In this document: in pieces, positions 28,008 through 37,011 of the stretch
How the letters are laid out: every line of letters starts with the position of its first letter
Position numbering within the stretch: position 1 is the first letter of the stretch
Position numbers and translations under genes: made by a program
Source of the DNA: Bacteroidales bacterium
GTDB lineage: Bacteria > Bacteroidota > Bacteroidia > Bacteroidales > PUMT01
Direction: 5' to 3'
DNA length: 37,928 nucleotides
Assembly (NCBI GenBank): GCA_007134675.1
Contig: SLKJ01000197.1
Location: forward strand, 1 to 37,928
Notes under the pieces: generated by a model
What the model saw: the letters and a program-made list of their open reading frames with translations, nothing else
Told to the model about the DNA's origin: nothing
Databases searched by the model: none

Positions 28008-29456
28008 TCAATTATTCCTGAAATAAAACTTATTTTTTAATTCAACTGCCTTTTTACCTAAAAAAGCAAAAAACTCATTAATATCGTTTCTTTGAAAAAA
28101 CAGAAGATGCACCAAATAGAGAGAAATTGCTGTTACAGATATAACATATATGTCGTTCCAGATAGAGAAAAGCATTACCAGATACAAAAGAAGTTTCGGA
28201 AGCCAGAAATTAATCACTTTGCGTGGTTCAAACCCGAAAGTTTTTCCAAAACCAAATACCAGATTAATCGGAATAATTAGAACCAGATAGCTTAAACTAT
28301 AAAACCTTGCAATATCCAGAACTGAATATAAAGAACCCAGTATGATGGCAGCCACCATTATTACGGCAGACACAACCCCGACATACATCATTACATTTTC
28401 TTTTCTGAAAAGAATAAATATGTGTCCGGTGGTTGATATTAATGTCTGACTTAAAACAAGCAATCCAAAATAGGGCAAAAAAGGCGCTACTTCCATCCAG
28501 TTTTCACCCCAGAGGATATAAACAAAAGTCTCCGGAAGAACAATCAGAATAAAAGCAATTGGATAATTCAACAGGCTTATGATCCCCAGAACATTAAGAT
28601 ACTCTTTTTGTATAGGACCTCCCTCCGATTGAAGCTTTACTAAACTCGGATACAAAACCTTGCCGAACAATCCTGTTATAAGACTAAGTGAAAGGGTCAA
28701 AAGACGATATGCTCTGTTGTAAATTCCAAGAGACACTTCGCCATAAACTCTTCCGACAATCAAATTATCAGCATTTCTTGCCCAGTAGTTAATAAGATTG
28801 AATCCAGTAAGATTGCCCATTATACTCTTTGCTTTTCTGAATCCTGCCACTGTATACCTGTGGGGATAAAGTCGAAAACGAAAGTCCGCCTTCCGGGAGT
28901 AGAAATAGTAGGTATACACAGAAGCAACAATCTGAGGTAGGATCAGTGCCCAGTATGAAAGACCGAAATAGGCAAAAGCAATCATGAACCCAATAGAAAG
29001 CAGGTTGGCAATAAAAGCCGTCCTTCCCAGATAGTTGAACTCAAGCTCTTTTGAAAGCAGGGCAAAAGGAACTATGTTTATAGTCCTGATAATAAAAAGA
29101 GAAGAGAGCACAATTGTAGGGAAAATTAATTGCATGTTGTCATAAAAAAGAGCTATCGGGTATGCAAGCAAACACATCAGCAGAAAGAGAGCAATCCCCA
29201 TTAAAAATGCCAGGTTGCTTATAGACTTGTGGTATGCTTTCTTGTAATCACTCCTGATAACGTCGAAAGAAAGGCCTGCATCGGTAAAGATCATTATAAA
29301 CCCGGTAAAGACTGTTACTAACGCAACAACGCCATACTCTGAAGGCAAAAGCAGTCTGGAAAGAACAGCAGTTGCCATAAAATTAATAACCTGGGTGCTG
29401 TAATTATACCCCCCCAGAGTAACAACATCTTTAAAAAATTGGCGTCTGAATGTCAA
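28008..29456 (-). CDS. Polysaccharide flippase (Wzx / PST family, MOP superfamily)
   Basis: 'GGYNYSTQVINFMATAVLSRLLLPSEYGVVALVTVFTGFIMIFTDAGLSFDVI', 'IGFMIAFAYFGLSYWALILPQI', 'NLTGFNLINYWARNADNLIVGRVYGEVSLGIYNRAYRLL'. Listed start is a TTG (plus-strand caa at 29454-29456). Confidence 0.93.
   Translation of the reverse strand: MTFRRQFFKDVVTLGGYNYSTQVINFMATAVLSRLLLPSEYGVVALVTVFTGFIMIFTDAGLSFDVIRSDYKKAYHKSISNLAFLMGIALFLLMCLLAYPIALFYDNMQLIFPTIVLSSLFIIRTINIVPFALLSKELEFNYLGRTAFIANLLSIGFMIAFAYFGLSYWALILPQIVASVYTYYFYSRKADFRFRLYPHRYTVAGFRKAKSIMGNLTGFNLINYWARNADNLIVGRVYGEVSLGIYNRAYRLLTLSLSLITGLFGKVLYPSLVKLQSEGGPIQKEYLNVLGIISLLNYPIAFILIVLPETFVYILWGENWMEVAPFLPYFGLLVLSQTLISTTGHIFILFRKENVMMYVGVVSAVIMVAAIILGSLYSVLDIARFYSLSYLVLIIPINLVFGFGKTFGFEPRKVINFWLPKLLLYLVMLFSIWNDIYVISVTAISLYLVHLLFFQRNDINEFFAFLGKKAVELKNKFYFRNN
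29409..29415 (-). repeat. Homopolymeric G7 tract (C7 on +) near the 5' end of the wzx-like gene
   Basis: Minus strand: act ctG GGG GGG tat aat (T-L-G-G-Y-N). Confidence 0.9.
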
Positions 29457-29460
29457 TATA

Positions 29461-30513
29461 TCAAGTTTTTATTATCGACTCATATTCTTTTATATGCATC
29501 TCTGAAATAATACCCCAGTTGAATCTTTCATTAGCATAAAGAAAATTTTCATGACCTTTGTTGCTGCTTTCAGCCAATTTTTTTGCATTATTTATTGCGA
29601 GTGACAATGATCTTTTGTCTCCGGGAATAAAATAAGGGTTGCCTGTTTCCTTCAATATTTCCCCTACAACCCCGGTGCCTGGACCTGTAACAACTTTTTC
29701 ATAGAAAAATCCCAGAAAAAGGTTTCCCGAATTAAGAATGTTGATTCGTGGAATAAGAACTATATCAGATGCTGCAAAATAGTAAGGCACCATCTTTTTT
29801 TTTATATACCCGCTTTTTGCGATAACCTTTTTAGTAAAACCCAGCCTGACCTTTTGAATCAGTCTCCCTAACCTCTGATTACTAAAATTATACCACGGTA
29901 TGATGACTTTTTTTCTTTTGGTTTTAAGTGCCCGGAAAGCATCAAATATCAATCTTTCTTCCTCAAAGTTTCTGATCCTGCCAAATGCAAGCAATACGAA
30001 ATCCTTTTCATTTATTCCAAAATAAGACCTGGCCGAATTTCTGTCGACGTTTTTTTCAAAAGAGTCATACAACCCGTGGGGTATTACAACATGTCTTTTG
30101 CTCTTAACTAACTCTCCACCATACACCTCAGCAAAGATCTTTTTGCTTATTTTACCCAGATGAACAAAAAGATCGGTTTTTTGAAAAACCTTCATATACA
30201 TTTCACAGCCCTGTTCTAGAAGTAGTTTATGCGGGTACAAATTATGAATTGTGCAGACTACTGAAGCTCCCCTGTTTTTAAAATGGTCAATTCTTTCGAG
30301 AAGCGAAACCACTTTCTCCATGTTGTAATCGTCCCAGTCAAATAACTCTTCAATCCATTGGAAATGGATAATATCAAACGTTGCATCCGAATTCCAGAAC
30401 TCACTGATTCCCACCACAACTTTCCCGTTATTCAGCCTCTCTGACATATGATTCATCAGCTCGCAGGTATACGGATTCAGATATTTTTTATCTGTTACAA
30501 CCAAAATTTTCAT
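29461..30513 (-). CDS. Glycosyltransferase (GT4-like)
   Basis: 'ASVVCTIHNLYPHKLL', 'KRHVVIPHGLYDSFEKN', 'FVLLAFGRIRNFEEERLIFDAF', 'ASDIVLIPRINILNSGNLFLGFFYEKVVTGPGTGVVGEIL'. Confidence 0.83.
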   Translation of the reverse strand: MKILVVTDKKYLNPYTCELMNHMSERLNNGKVVVGISEFWNSDATFDIIHFQWIEELFDWDDYNMEKVVSLLERIDHFKNRGASVVCTIHNLYPHKLLLEQGCEMYMKVFQKTDLFVHLGKISKKIFAEVYGGELVKSKRHVVIPHGLYDSFEKNVDRNSARSYFGINEKDFVLLAFGRIRNFEEERLIFDAFRALKTKRKKVIIPWYNFSNQRLGRLIQKVRLGFTKKVIAKSGYIKKKMVPYYFAASDIVLIPRINILNSGNLFLGFFYEKVVTGPGTGVVGEILKETGNPYFIPGDKRSLSLAINNAKKLAESSNKGHENFLYANERFNWGIISEMHIKEYESIIKT

Positions 30514-30715
30514 TTCAGATCACTAGTCTTCAAAAAATATTATGTTGCATATAGTGAAATGCCAGCTTTATGGCACTTTAGAAGTTTTCTGTATTAGATT
30601 AAATTGAAATATTGGTTATTGGCGTTACAAAAGGCTAATATTCACGAATCAGGGCAAATTTGTTTTCCCGCAGCTTAACGGAATATAACCATATATTCAA
30701 TTAAATCAACGTTTT

Positions 30716-31681
30716 TCACATCGTTCTCCTTCTATTCCTTACAAGCCTGTTCAACAGAAAAAGTCTTGACAGAATTGATTTAAAATATTCCGGAAACGTA
30801 ATTGGATTTTCAAGGAACTTATTGTGCCAGTCCAAACATTTTTTATTGAGAAGTATCCGGCACTTAAGGAGATAAAATGCATATTCAAGCCGGTGATTTT
30901 TATAATATGGTCTTAAGTCCGGAAAAAGGTCGAGGTGCCTGTACAAAAATGTATCAGAAGCATAATATCTTGTTTTAAACTTTTCAGAAATTGTTCTTGT
31001 ATATGTTTCATTATGACGACGAGTATAGCTGAGAACTTTAAAAACAAAAGCAAGGTCAGAAATTCTCAATACCTCATAAGCAAGGATTGTATCTATATGA
31101 TAACTCCCAATGTTAAAAACATCGGGGTAATCCGGCAGCTTTTTCAATACCGATTTCCTGTACATAACAGTGTTGATTGAGCCGGTAACTTCAACATCTT
31201 TGACAAGTTGCCTGCGCAGGATCTCTTTCCCCGGGTATACCGGACCTTTATAATAATCCAGTCCATCGCATTTAACTTTTGTATCGTCTAAACGATAGGA
31301 TGAGCAAATACCTGTATTTGGATATTTCTCCATAATACTCACCATTTCAGTAAGACACTCGGGAAATAACCAGTCATCTGCAGGCACTATCTTAATATAT
31401 CTGGACTCATCAGAAGCCCTGGAAAGAGCTAGATTCCAGTTTTCTGTCTGTCCTAAAAAAGTGTCATTATTGAAAACCCTGAATCTGTTATCCTGTTTGG
31501 CGAATTCTTCAGCAATCTCCAGGGTATTGTCTTTGCTTTTGTTATTGTTTATTACACATTCAAAATTCCGGTAAGATTGATTTTTTATACTTTGCAGACA
31601 CTCATGGAGATAAGCACCTCCATTGTATACAGGTATAATTACAGAGACTAAACTATTTTCGTATTCTACAGAGGTGGCCAT
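30716..31681 (-). CDS. Glycosyltransferase family 2
   Basis: 'SVIIPVYNGGAYLHECLQSIKNQSYRNFECVINNNKSKDNTLEIAEEFAKQDNRFRVFNND', 'YIKIVPADDWLFPECLTEMV'. Confidence 0.93.
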   Translation of the reverse strand: MATSVEYENSLVSVIIPVYNGGAYLHECLQSIKNQSYRNFECVINNNKSKDNTLEIAEEFAKQDNRFRVFNNDTFLGQTENWNLALSRASDESRYIKIVPADDWLFPECLTEMVSIMEKYPNTGICSSYRLDDTKVKCDGLDYYKGPVYPGKEILRRQLVKDVEVTGSINTVMYRKSVLKKLPDYPDVFNIGSYHIDTILAYEVLRISDLAFVFKVLSYTRRHNETYTRTISEKFKTRYYASDTFLYRHLDLFPDLRPYYKNHRLEYAFYLLKCRILLNKKCLDWHNKFLENPITFPEYFKSILSRLFLLNRLVRNRRRTM

Positions 31682-31715
31682 AGCTAAGTTTATTTATTAT
31701 TGGTATTATGATAAG

Positions 31716-34406
31716 TTAATTCAATTTGATAAACTGTCCCTTGCCTGTGATATTAGAATTTTCATCGTATATGACACAAAAATATGTTCCATCAGGCAAA
31801 CCTGATATATCAATTTGAAAATATCCCGCTGCATTGTTATCCTGGCTTATTTTATGAATCTTCCCATTTGAATCAAATATTTTTACTCTAATAGCTCTTC
31901 CCTGGTTACTATACCTGACATATAAAAAATTATCTGCAGGATTTGGGAACAAAACAATTTCTGCTTCTTTAACTTCAGGAATTTTAGAGGAAACAACTTC
32001 ATTTTCAAGTCCGGCATAATAATGCTGTATTACATCTTCACTATCAATTGCCAGATTGTAAACTGCTACCAGAAAGTACTTACCCAACCAACTTCTGTTG
32101 CCTGTCAATTCATTTGCAAGTGCAAAATAGTTATTCTCAGACCAATCTTTAAAATCCTCTTTTCTTATTCCGGAAGCAACCCTCTGTCCGTTTACATATA
32201 TGTACTCTTCCCCGCTTGAATCACGGATGTATACAAGATGACGAATCTCTGGTTTACTGAAGGAGTTGGATGTTTGTAAGGAGGGTAGTCCGTTCTCATC
32301 ATCTGTTCTTACTCTTACATCAAATAAATATTTGTTTTGAATATTTTCCTGACCAACAGTAAATAACCTTGAATTTGTATTTTTTGATAGTGTAACTATT
32401 CTTGCGGGACCGTTTTGATCAACTTTGGAGGTTTCAATCCACGTCTCTATTGTTATTTCATTTGTTTCTTTGTTGCCATTAATAATCTTATCAGCAAAGC
32501 CGGCAGATCTGATAACTGTCGGTGAATTTACCAAAAGCCCCTTACTATTATCCCATTCAACATTTGAGGTGTTTTCTATCACCAGGTTCAAAGGTTCTCC
32601 ATAACCTGATACATCATTAACAATAGAGCCCGATCGCTCGTTGAAGCGGTACAAAACCATCAGCCCGTCAGTAATCCTGCCATCAACCGAATAGTTATCA
32701 GTAACAACATTTACAATATTGCTGTAGGGAGAACTGCCTGATTCATTTATTGCTTTTATCCTGAAATAATATGAGGTACCGGGTCGAAGTCCGGTAATAA
32801 TATGATTATCGCTGTTGGAACTAATAATGTTATATACGGCAAACCCACTGTTTTGATTTAAAGACTTTTCAATTATATAGTTATCTTCGTTATCAGTATT
32901 ATTATCCCATACAAGTACAGCGCTCAACTGCTTTACTTTTTCAACTGCAAGGTTAGTCGGACCTGCAGGAACAGATCCGGACGCTGAGCCCTGCACTGAA
33001 AAAACAACACGTCTGTATGCGAAAAGTGAAGGAATTCCATCATCCTTAATTCTTAAAATTACATGAAGGTCATAATTAGCGGCATCAGCAGGAATTTGTA
33101 TGGAAGCTATCTTAGAATCCGGATTATTTATATTTATATCACCAGGGTAATTTCCTGGTTCCCGGTAATAAATCCAATCAAAGGAAAGATTGTCTCCGTC
33201 AGGATCGAATGAACCCGAAGCATCAAGTATATGCTCGCTGCCAGGCTGCACTGTTTTATAAATAATATTTTTCGTATTATCACCATTAACTATAGCAACA
33301 GGATTATGATTAGCTTCGCTGTATGATAACATTGCCCATTGCATCCTTGCCTGAAAGTCATACTGATACTCTTCCCTCCACCTGAATAAGGCACAAAAAA
33401 CATTGTTGTAAGTTGTGCCATTATAAATCCATTTATCGGTTGCATCATTATACATGTAAAAATCATGAAAAGCGCTTTCATTTACGTTTGATCCTCTGTA
33501 CGTTTCAGGATTTTTTATTTTTTCCTTTTGAAATCTGCCACCCCAGCCACCATAGTGAACTCTTTCAGGATCAGACAGACCATTTGGTATAAGATGCATA
33601 AATGAAGGAGAGTCCCCTTCGTACATAAATTTTCTTGAAGGGTATATGGAGCCATAGCTACCCTGATTCATGATATTATTTGCAAACCAACCATCATTGG
33701 CAACACTTATGTTCCCACCCTGGGCGTCACTGATAACCCCCTGTGCAAATCCTAAAAACTGTTCGGAAGACCTTATATAAAATATGTCAGGAAATGTATT
33801 GGTAATCCATCCCCCGGCATTATCCTGACCGGCAATATCATAAACCCTTAATTTTGATATAGTTTCATTTATTTCAGATTCACTAAAGCCTCTATTATTT
33901 TTTATATCCCATAATGCCTGTGCAAGTGTTCCGGTAGCTCCCCATATAGTGACCCATAGCGGCCTTGAATCATCACGTAAAAGAGCTTCAATAATCAAAT
34001 CTGAGCCAGGTGTATTCTTGCCGTTACCAACTCCAGCCATCCCGATTGTCCCCCGCTGACCACTTCTAACTACTGATTTAAGTTCATCGACAGCAGGAAA
34101 GCCTTCTTTGTGAAGCAGAAGATTGTTTCTGATTTCTCCATAGGCATCAATAATTGTATTGAAATGCTCAATATCTCCTCTATCAGGACCAAAAACGGAA
34201 CCTGTTCCAATAATTCCCTCGACATCAAATTCGTTACTGTATAATAAAAATCTTATAAATGACTGATAATCATCGGGCTCATCATGACCGCTAATATCTG
34301 AGAGAATGACAATCCTTGGTTTTTCACTGGCTGGGACTAATACAGTAAATGAAAATAGTCCAGCTATAACCAACAATAAAAATATTTTTAACTTTCTAAC
34401 ATACAT
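31716..34406 (-). CDS. T9SS-secreted DUF1593 / Sde182-type nucleoside-hydrolase-like protein with FN3, LamG-like and C-terminal sorting domains
   Basis: 'KPRIVILSDISGHDEPDDYQSFIRFLLYSNEFDVEGIIGTGS'; 'PAGPTNLAVEKVKQLSAVLVWDNNTDNEDNYIIEKS' (FN3); LamG-like 'NEITIETWIETSKVDQNGPARIVTLS'; C-terminal 'IVLFPNPADNFLYVRYSNQGRAIRVKIFDSNGKI...GLPDGTYFCVIYD'. Start MYVRKLK (34406) preferred over 34430. Confidence 0.87.
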   Translation of the reverse strand: MYVRKLKIFLLLVIAGLFSFTVLVPASEKPRIVILSDISGHDEPDDYQSFIRFLLYSNEFDVEGIIGTGSVFGPDRGDIEHFNTIIDAYGEIRNNLLLHKEGFPAVDELKSVVRSGQRGTIGMAGVGNGKNTPGSDLIIEALLRDDSRPLWVTIWGATGTLAQALWDIKNNRGFSESEINETISKLRVYDIAGQDNAGGWITNTFPDIFYIRSSEQFLGFAQGVISDAQGGNISVANDGWFANNIMNQGSYGSIYPSRKFMYEGDSPSFMHLIPNGLSDPERVHYGGWGGRFQKEKIKNPETYRGSNVNESAFHDFYMYNDATDKWIYNGTTYNNVFCALFRWREEYQYDFQARMQWAMLSYSEANHNPVAIVNGDNTKNIIYKTVQPGSEHILDASGSFDPDGDNLSFDWIYYREPGNYPGDININNPDSKIASIQIPADAANYDLHVILRIKDDGIPSLFAYRRVVFSVQGSASGSVPAGPTNLAVEKVKQLSAVLVWDNNTDNEDNYIIEKSLNQNSGFAVYNIISSNSDNHIITGLRPGTSYYFRIKAINESGSSPYSNIVNVVTDNYSVDGRITDGLMVLYRFNERSGSIVNDVSGYGEPLNLVIENTSNVEWDNSKGLLVNSPTVIRSAGFADKIINGNKETNEITIETWIETSKVDQNGPARIVTLSKNTNSRLFTVGQENIQNKYLFDVRVRTDDENGLPSLQTSNSFSKPEIRHLVYIRDSSGEEYIYVNGQRVASGIRKEDFKDWSENNYFALANELTGNRSWLGKYFLVAVYNLAIDSEDVIQHYYAGLENEVVSSKIPEVKEAEIVLFPNPADNFLYVRYSNQGRAIRVKIFDSNGKIHKISQDNNAAGYFQIDISGLPDGTYFCVIYDENSNITGKGQFIKLN

Positions 34407-34451
34407 CGTCTTGTCCTTTAAAAACAACAATTCAGAGATTGAAAAACTCTT

Positions 34452-35741
34452 TTAATAAAAAATATTTTTCTGCTTTTCTATCATCTTATAAACTAAAGAG
34501 TATTCATCAATATCCACGTCATCATATCCTAACACCTCGTCACGTTTTATTTTTCTTTTTAAAACTGCTCCATTTGCCAGTGCCATTGGCAGCAGCCTCT
34601 GGGAAGAGGCTGCATCATGATTCTCACACAGGCCATAGGTTTTAAACCCCCCTAAACCATCCAGGACATCACCCGGATTAAGGTCAACCTTGGCGGTTGC
34701 GACTACATCAACAACCGGTCCCCCCTTAGCCACAATTACCGGATCATTGAAGTCAACCAGTCTGCATATTGAGCTTGCTATATCAAAAAATAAAAGGTGA
34801 TATGGTATATAAAAACTATATAGCGGGCCGTCACCCAGTTTACCGTATTTTAAAAACTTCACAGAATTCGGGTCATCGGTTGTGGCATATATGAAGACGC
34901 CCGGGGCGGGTTTGGGCCCAACTACATAATCAACGATACCTCCTGCCTCTTTCAGCATGTCAATATCATACATATGCTTCATGTCATCTACATGGCCATC
35001 AAAGTTATATCCGAGCATGCCTCTTTTGGCCACTCTCATGCCTGTTGCATTGGCCACGCATGATTGCTCAAAAGAAATTTTAGTGCCATCAGCAAAGCTT
35101 GTAACCATTTCAGGGGTCATGTCCCATTGCGCTGCAAATCCTTTCTGGGTTTCCGGATTTCTGTAGTGATCCTGTAAACCCTTTATATTTCCGCAAAGCA
35201 GTGGCTCAAAACCTAAACCCTTTACATACCTGTAAAGGTCCATGGTAACACCGGGCTGGTCACCGTCACCCAGGCTGTATCTTACCCCCTTTTCCTCTGC
35301 AGTTTTTTTCAATAGAGGGCCAAAGGTCGAATCAAGCTCGGCATTGAATGACAAGACATTTATTCCCTTCTCAAATGCCTTCAGGATCGTACTCAGCGCA
35401 AATTCAATAGCCCCAGTCGCTTCAACCAAAACATCAAAACCATTTAATTCAAGCAAAAGATCAATATCATCTGTTATCAGAGGTTTCCCGGAATTAATGG
35501 CATCCTGAGCTGACTTTATGTCTCCACCGGCTAAAACATAATCGTTTATACCTGAGGCTTTATAAGCTGCTACAACCTTATCAGGTGCTCGGTCGAATGT
35601 AGCAACAATCTTCATACCAGGTGTATGGCGGTTTATCTGGTTGATCATTCCCATCCCCATGGCACCGGCACCAATAATAGCGACCCTGATAGGACTACCT
35701 GCCTGCTCTCTTTTTTGTAACTGGCTATCAACTATAATCAT
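34452..35741 (-). CDS. Homoserine-dehydrogenase-like oxidoreductase with C-terminal SAF domain (COG4091; DXR-like/DRL-type family)
   Basis: 'RVAIIGAGAMGMGMINQINRHTPGMKIVATFDR', 'LLLELNGFDVLVEATGAIEFALSTILKAFEKGINVLSFNAELDSTFGPLLKKTAEEKGVRYSLGDGDQPGVTMDLYRYVKGLGFEPLLCGNIKGL', C-terminal 'ATAKVDLNPGDVLDGLGGFKTYGLCENHDAA...LPMALANGAVLKRKIKRDEVLGYDDV'. Confidence 0.85.
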   Translation of the reverse strand: MIIVDSQLQKREQAGSPIRVAIIGAGAMGMGMINQINRHTPGMKIVATFDRAPDKVVAAYKASGINDYVLAGGDIKSAQDAINSGKPLITDDIDLLLELNGFDVLVEATGAIEFALSTILKAFEKGINVLSFNAELDSTFGPLLKKTAEEKGVRYSLGDGDQPGVTMDLYRYVKGLGFEPLLCGNIKGLQDHYRNPETQKGFAAQWDMTPEMVTSFADGTKISFEQSCVANATGMRVAKRGMLGYNFDGHVDDMKHMYDIDMLKEAGGIVDYVVGPKPAPGVFIYATTDDPNSVKFLKYGKLGDGPLYSFYIPYHLLFFDIASSICRLVDFNDPVIVAKGGPVVDVVATAKVDLNPGDVLDGLGGFKTYGLCENHDAASSQRLLPMALANGAVLKRKIKRDEVLGYDDVDIDEYSLVYKMIEKQKNIFY

Positions 35742-35757
35742 AACTATTTAATGTAAT

Positions 35758-37011
35758 TTACAAAGAGTATCTGAAATCAAACAAGTTTTTTGATTTCAAC
35801 AACTCACTGTTATCCCTGAACTCATCCCAGGCTGTCAGTAAAACCAGGTGGTCACACTTATCAACAATCTCATCAAGTGACTCAAGATAATTGATCCGGA
35901 ACTCAGGGTAATGTTTTTTAAACTCTTCACTGGCTATAGGGTCATATGCATAAATGTTCCTGAACCCTTTTTCCAATAATAGTTCTATAATATCCTTTAC
36001 AGGTGTGAGCCTGACATCATCCGAAGCGGGTTTAAAAGAGAGGCCAAGTATGCCAAGTGGCTCATCATACCCAATCGTGCCATCGATCTTATCAACCAGA
36101 TGTGATTTTATGTTGCTGTTGATATTTATATTGGCCGAAAGCATGGGGGGCCTGAACCCGTTTTTCTCCGATATACTGACAAGCGCAGCTGTATCTTTGG
36201 GAAGGCAATAACCCCCGTACCCGCAACCCGGATATACGTAACTCTTCATCGGAGCAGGTGATCCGTACCAGCGCTTGTCCTCATGCAGTATCCTGAAAGC
36301 GCTTTGCACATCAATTTTTCCTATTGCATCTGCAACCATCGACATTTCGTTTGAATAACTGATCATGGTTGAGAGCAGTGTATTTGAAAGGTATTTTATA
36401 AACTCGGAAGTATTGTAATTAACGTAATGCACGGGAGCATTAAACGGTTTGTAGATATTGTCAAGAATGACCTTGGATTGCTCATCCTCAACACCTATAA
36501 CAACCCTGTCAGGTTCAATAAAATCTTCCCAGCAGTATCCTTCACGCAGAAATTCGGGATTGGAGGCAAAGCCCACTTTCCTGTTTTTACTGGATTTCAG
36601 CCTTTCCTGAACGTAAGGTATTACTTCATTTGTTACAGTAGAGGGTGGTACAGTCGATTTTGTCACAAGAACCTGAAAGCGGTCAGTTTCCACGTCGATT
36701 ATCTGGTCAATGGCGGCCAGAAGATATGTCAGATCAGCACTGCCATCTTCCTTCTCTGGTGTCCCGACACAGATAAATACTGCATCACTGTTGCGGATAG
36801 CTTCTTCAAAAGGTGTGTCAAGAAAAAATGTCTTATTCATGGTCTCCGTCAGAACATCCTCTAAATGAGGCTCAAAGAAGGGTACCTTGTAGTTTTTCAA
36901 ACTGTTGAGCCTTTCCTCGGAAATATCGAAACCGTATGTTTTGAATCCCTTTTTGGCAAAACCAAGGCCGGTGGTAAGGCCTACAAAACCCAATCCTAAT
37001 ATTGAAATCAT
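35758..37011 (-). CDS. UDP-glucose/GDP-mannose dehydrogenase family protein (UGD-like)
   Basis: 'ISILGLGFVGLTTGLGFAKKGFKTYGFDI', 'VFICVGTPEKEDGSADLTYL', 'FASNPEFLREGYCWEDFIEPDRVVIG', catalytic-Cys motif 'GCGYGGYCLPKDT'. Confidence 0.94.
   Translation of the reverse strand: MISILGLGFVGLTTGLGFAKKGFKTYGFDISEERLNSLKNYKVPFFEPHLEDVLTETMNKTFFLDTPFEEAIRNSDAVFICVGTPEKEDGSADLTYLLAAIDQIIDVETDRFQVLVTKSTVPPSTVTNEVIPYVQERLKSSKNRKVGFASNPEFLREGYCWEDFIEPDRVVIGVEDEQSKVILDNIYKPFNAPVHYVNYNTSEFIKYLSNTLLSTMISYSNEMSMVADAIGKIDVQSAFRILHEDKRWYGSPAPMKSYVYPGCGYGGYCLPKDTAALVSISEKNGFRPPMLSANININSNIKSHLVDKIDGTIGYDEPLGILGLSFKPASDDVRLTPVKDIIELLLEKGFRNIYAYDPIASEEFKKHYPEFRINYLESLDEIVDKCDHLVLLTAWDEFRDNSELLKSKNLFDFRYSL

Noticed and set aside
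35242-35508. Antisense ORFs on + strand across 34957-36864 and similar shadow ORFs elsewhere (e.g. 1180-1581, 2535-2885, 16876-17346)
   Set aside because: They lie opposite strongly supported coding genes and lack recognisable domains; typical shadow ORFs.
34452-35741. Calling the COG4091-type gene a true homoserine dehydrogenase (amino-acid biosynthesis)
   Set aside because: Architecture with C-terminal SAF-like region and EPS context fits the DXR-like/COG4091 family better; function left open.
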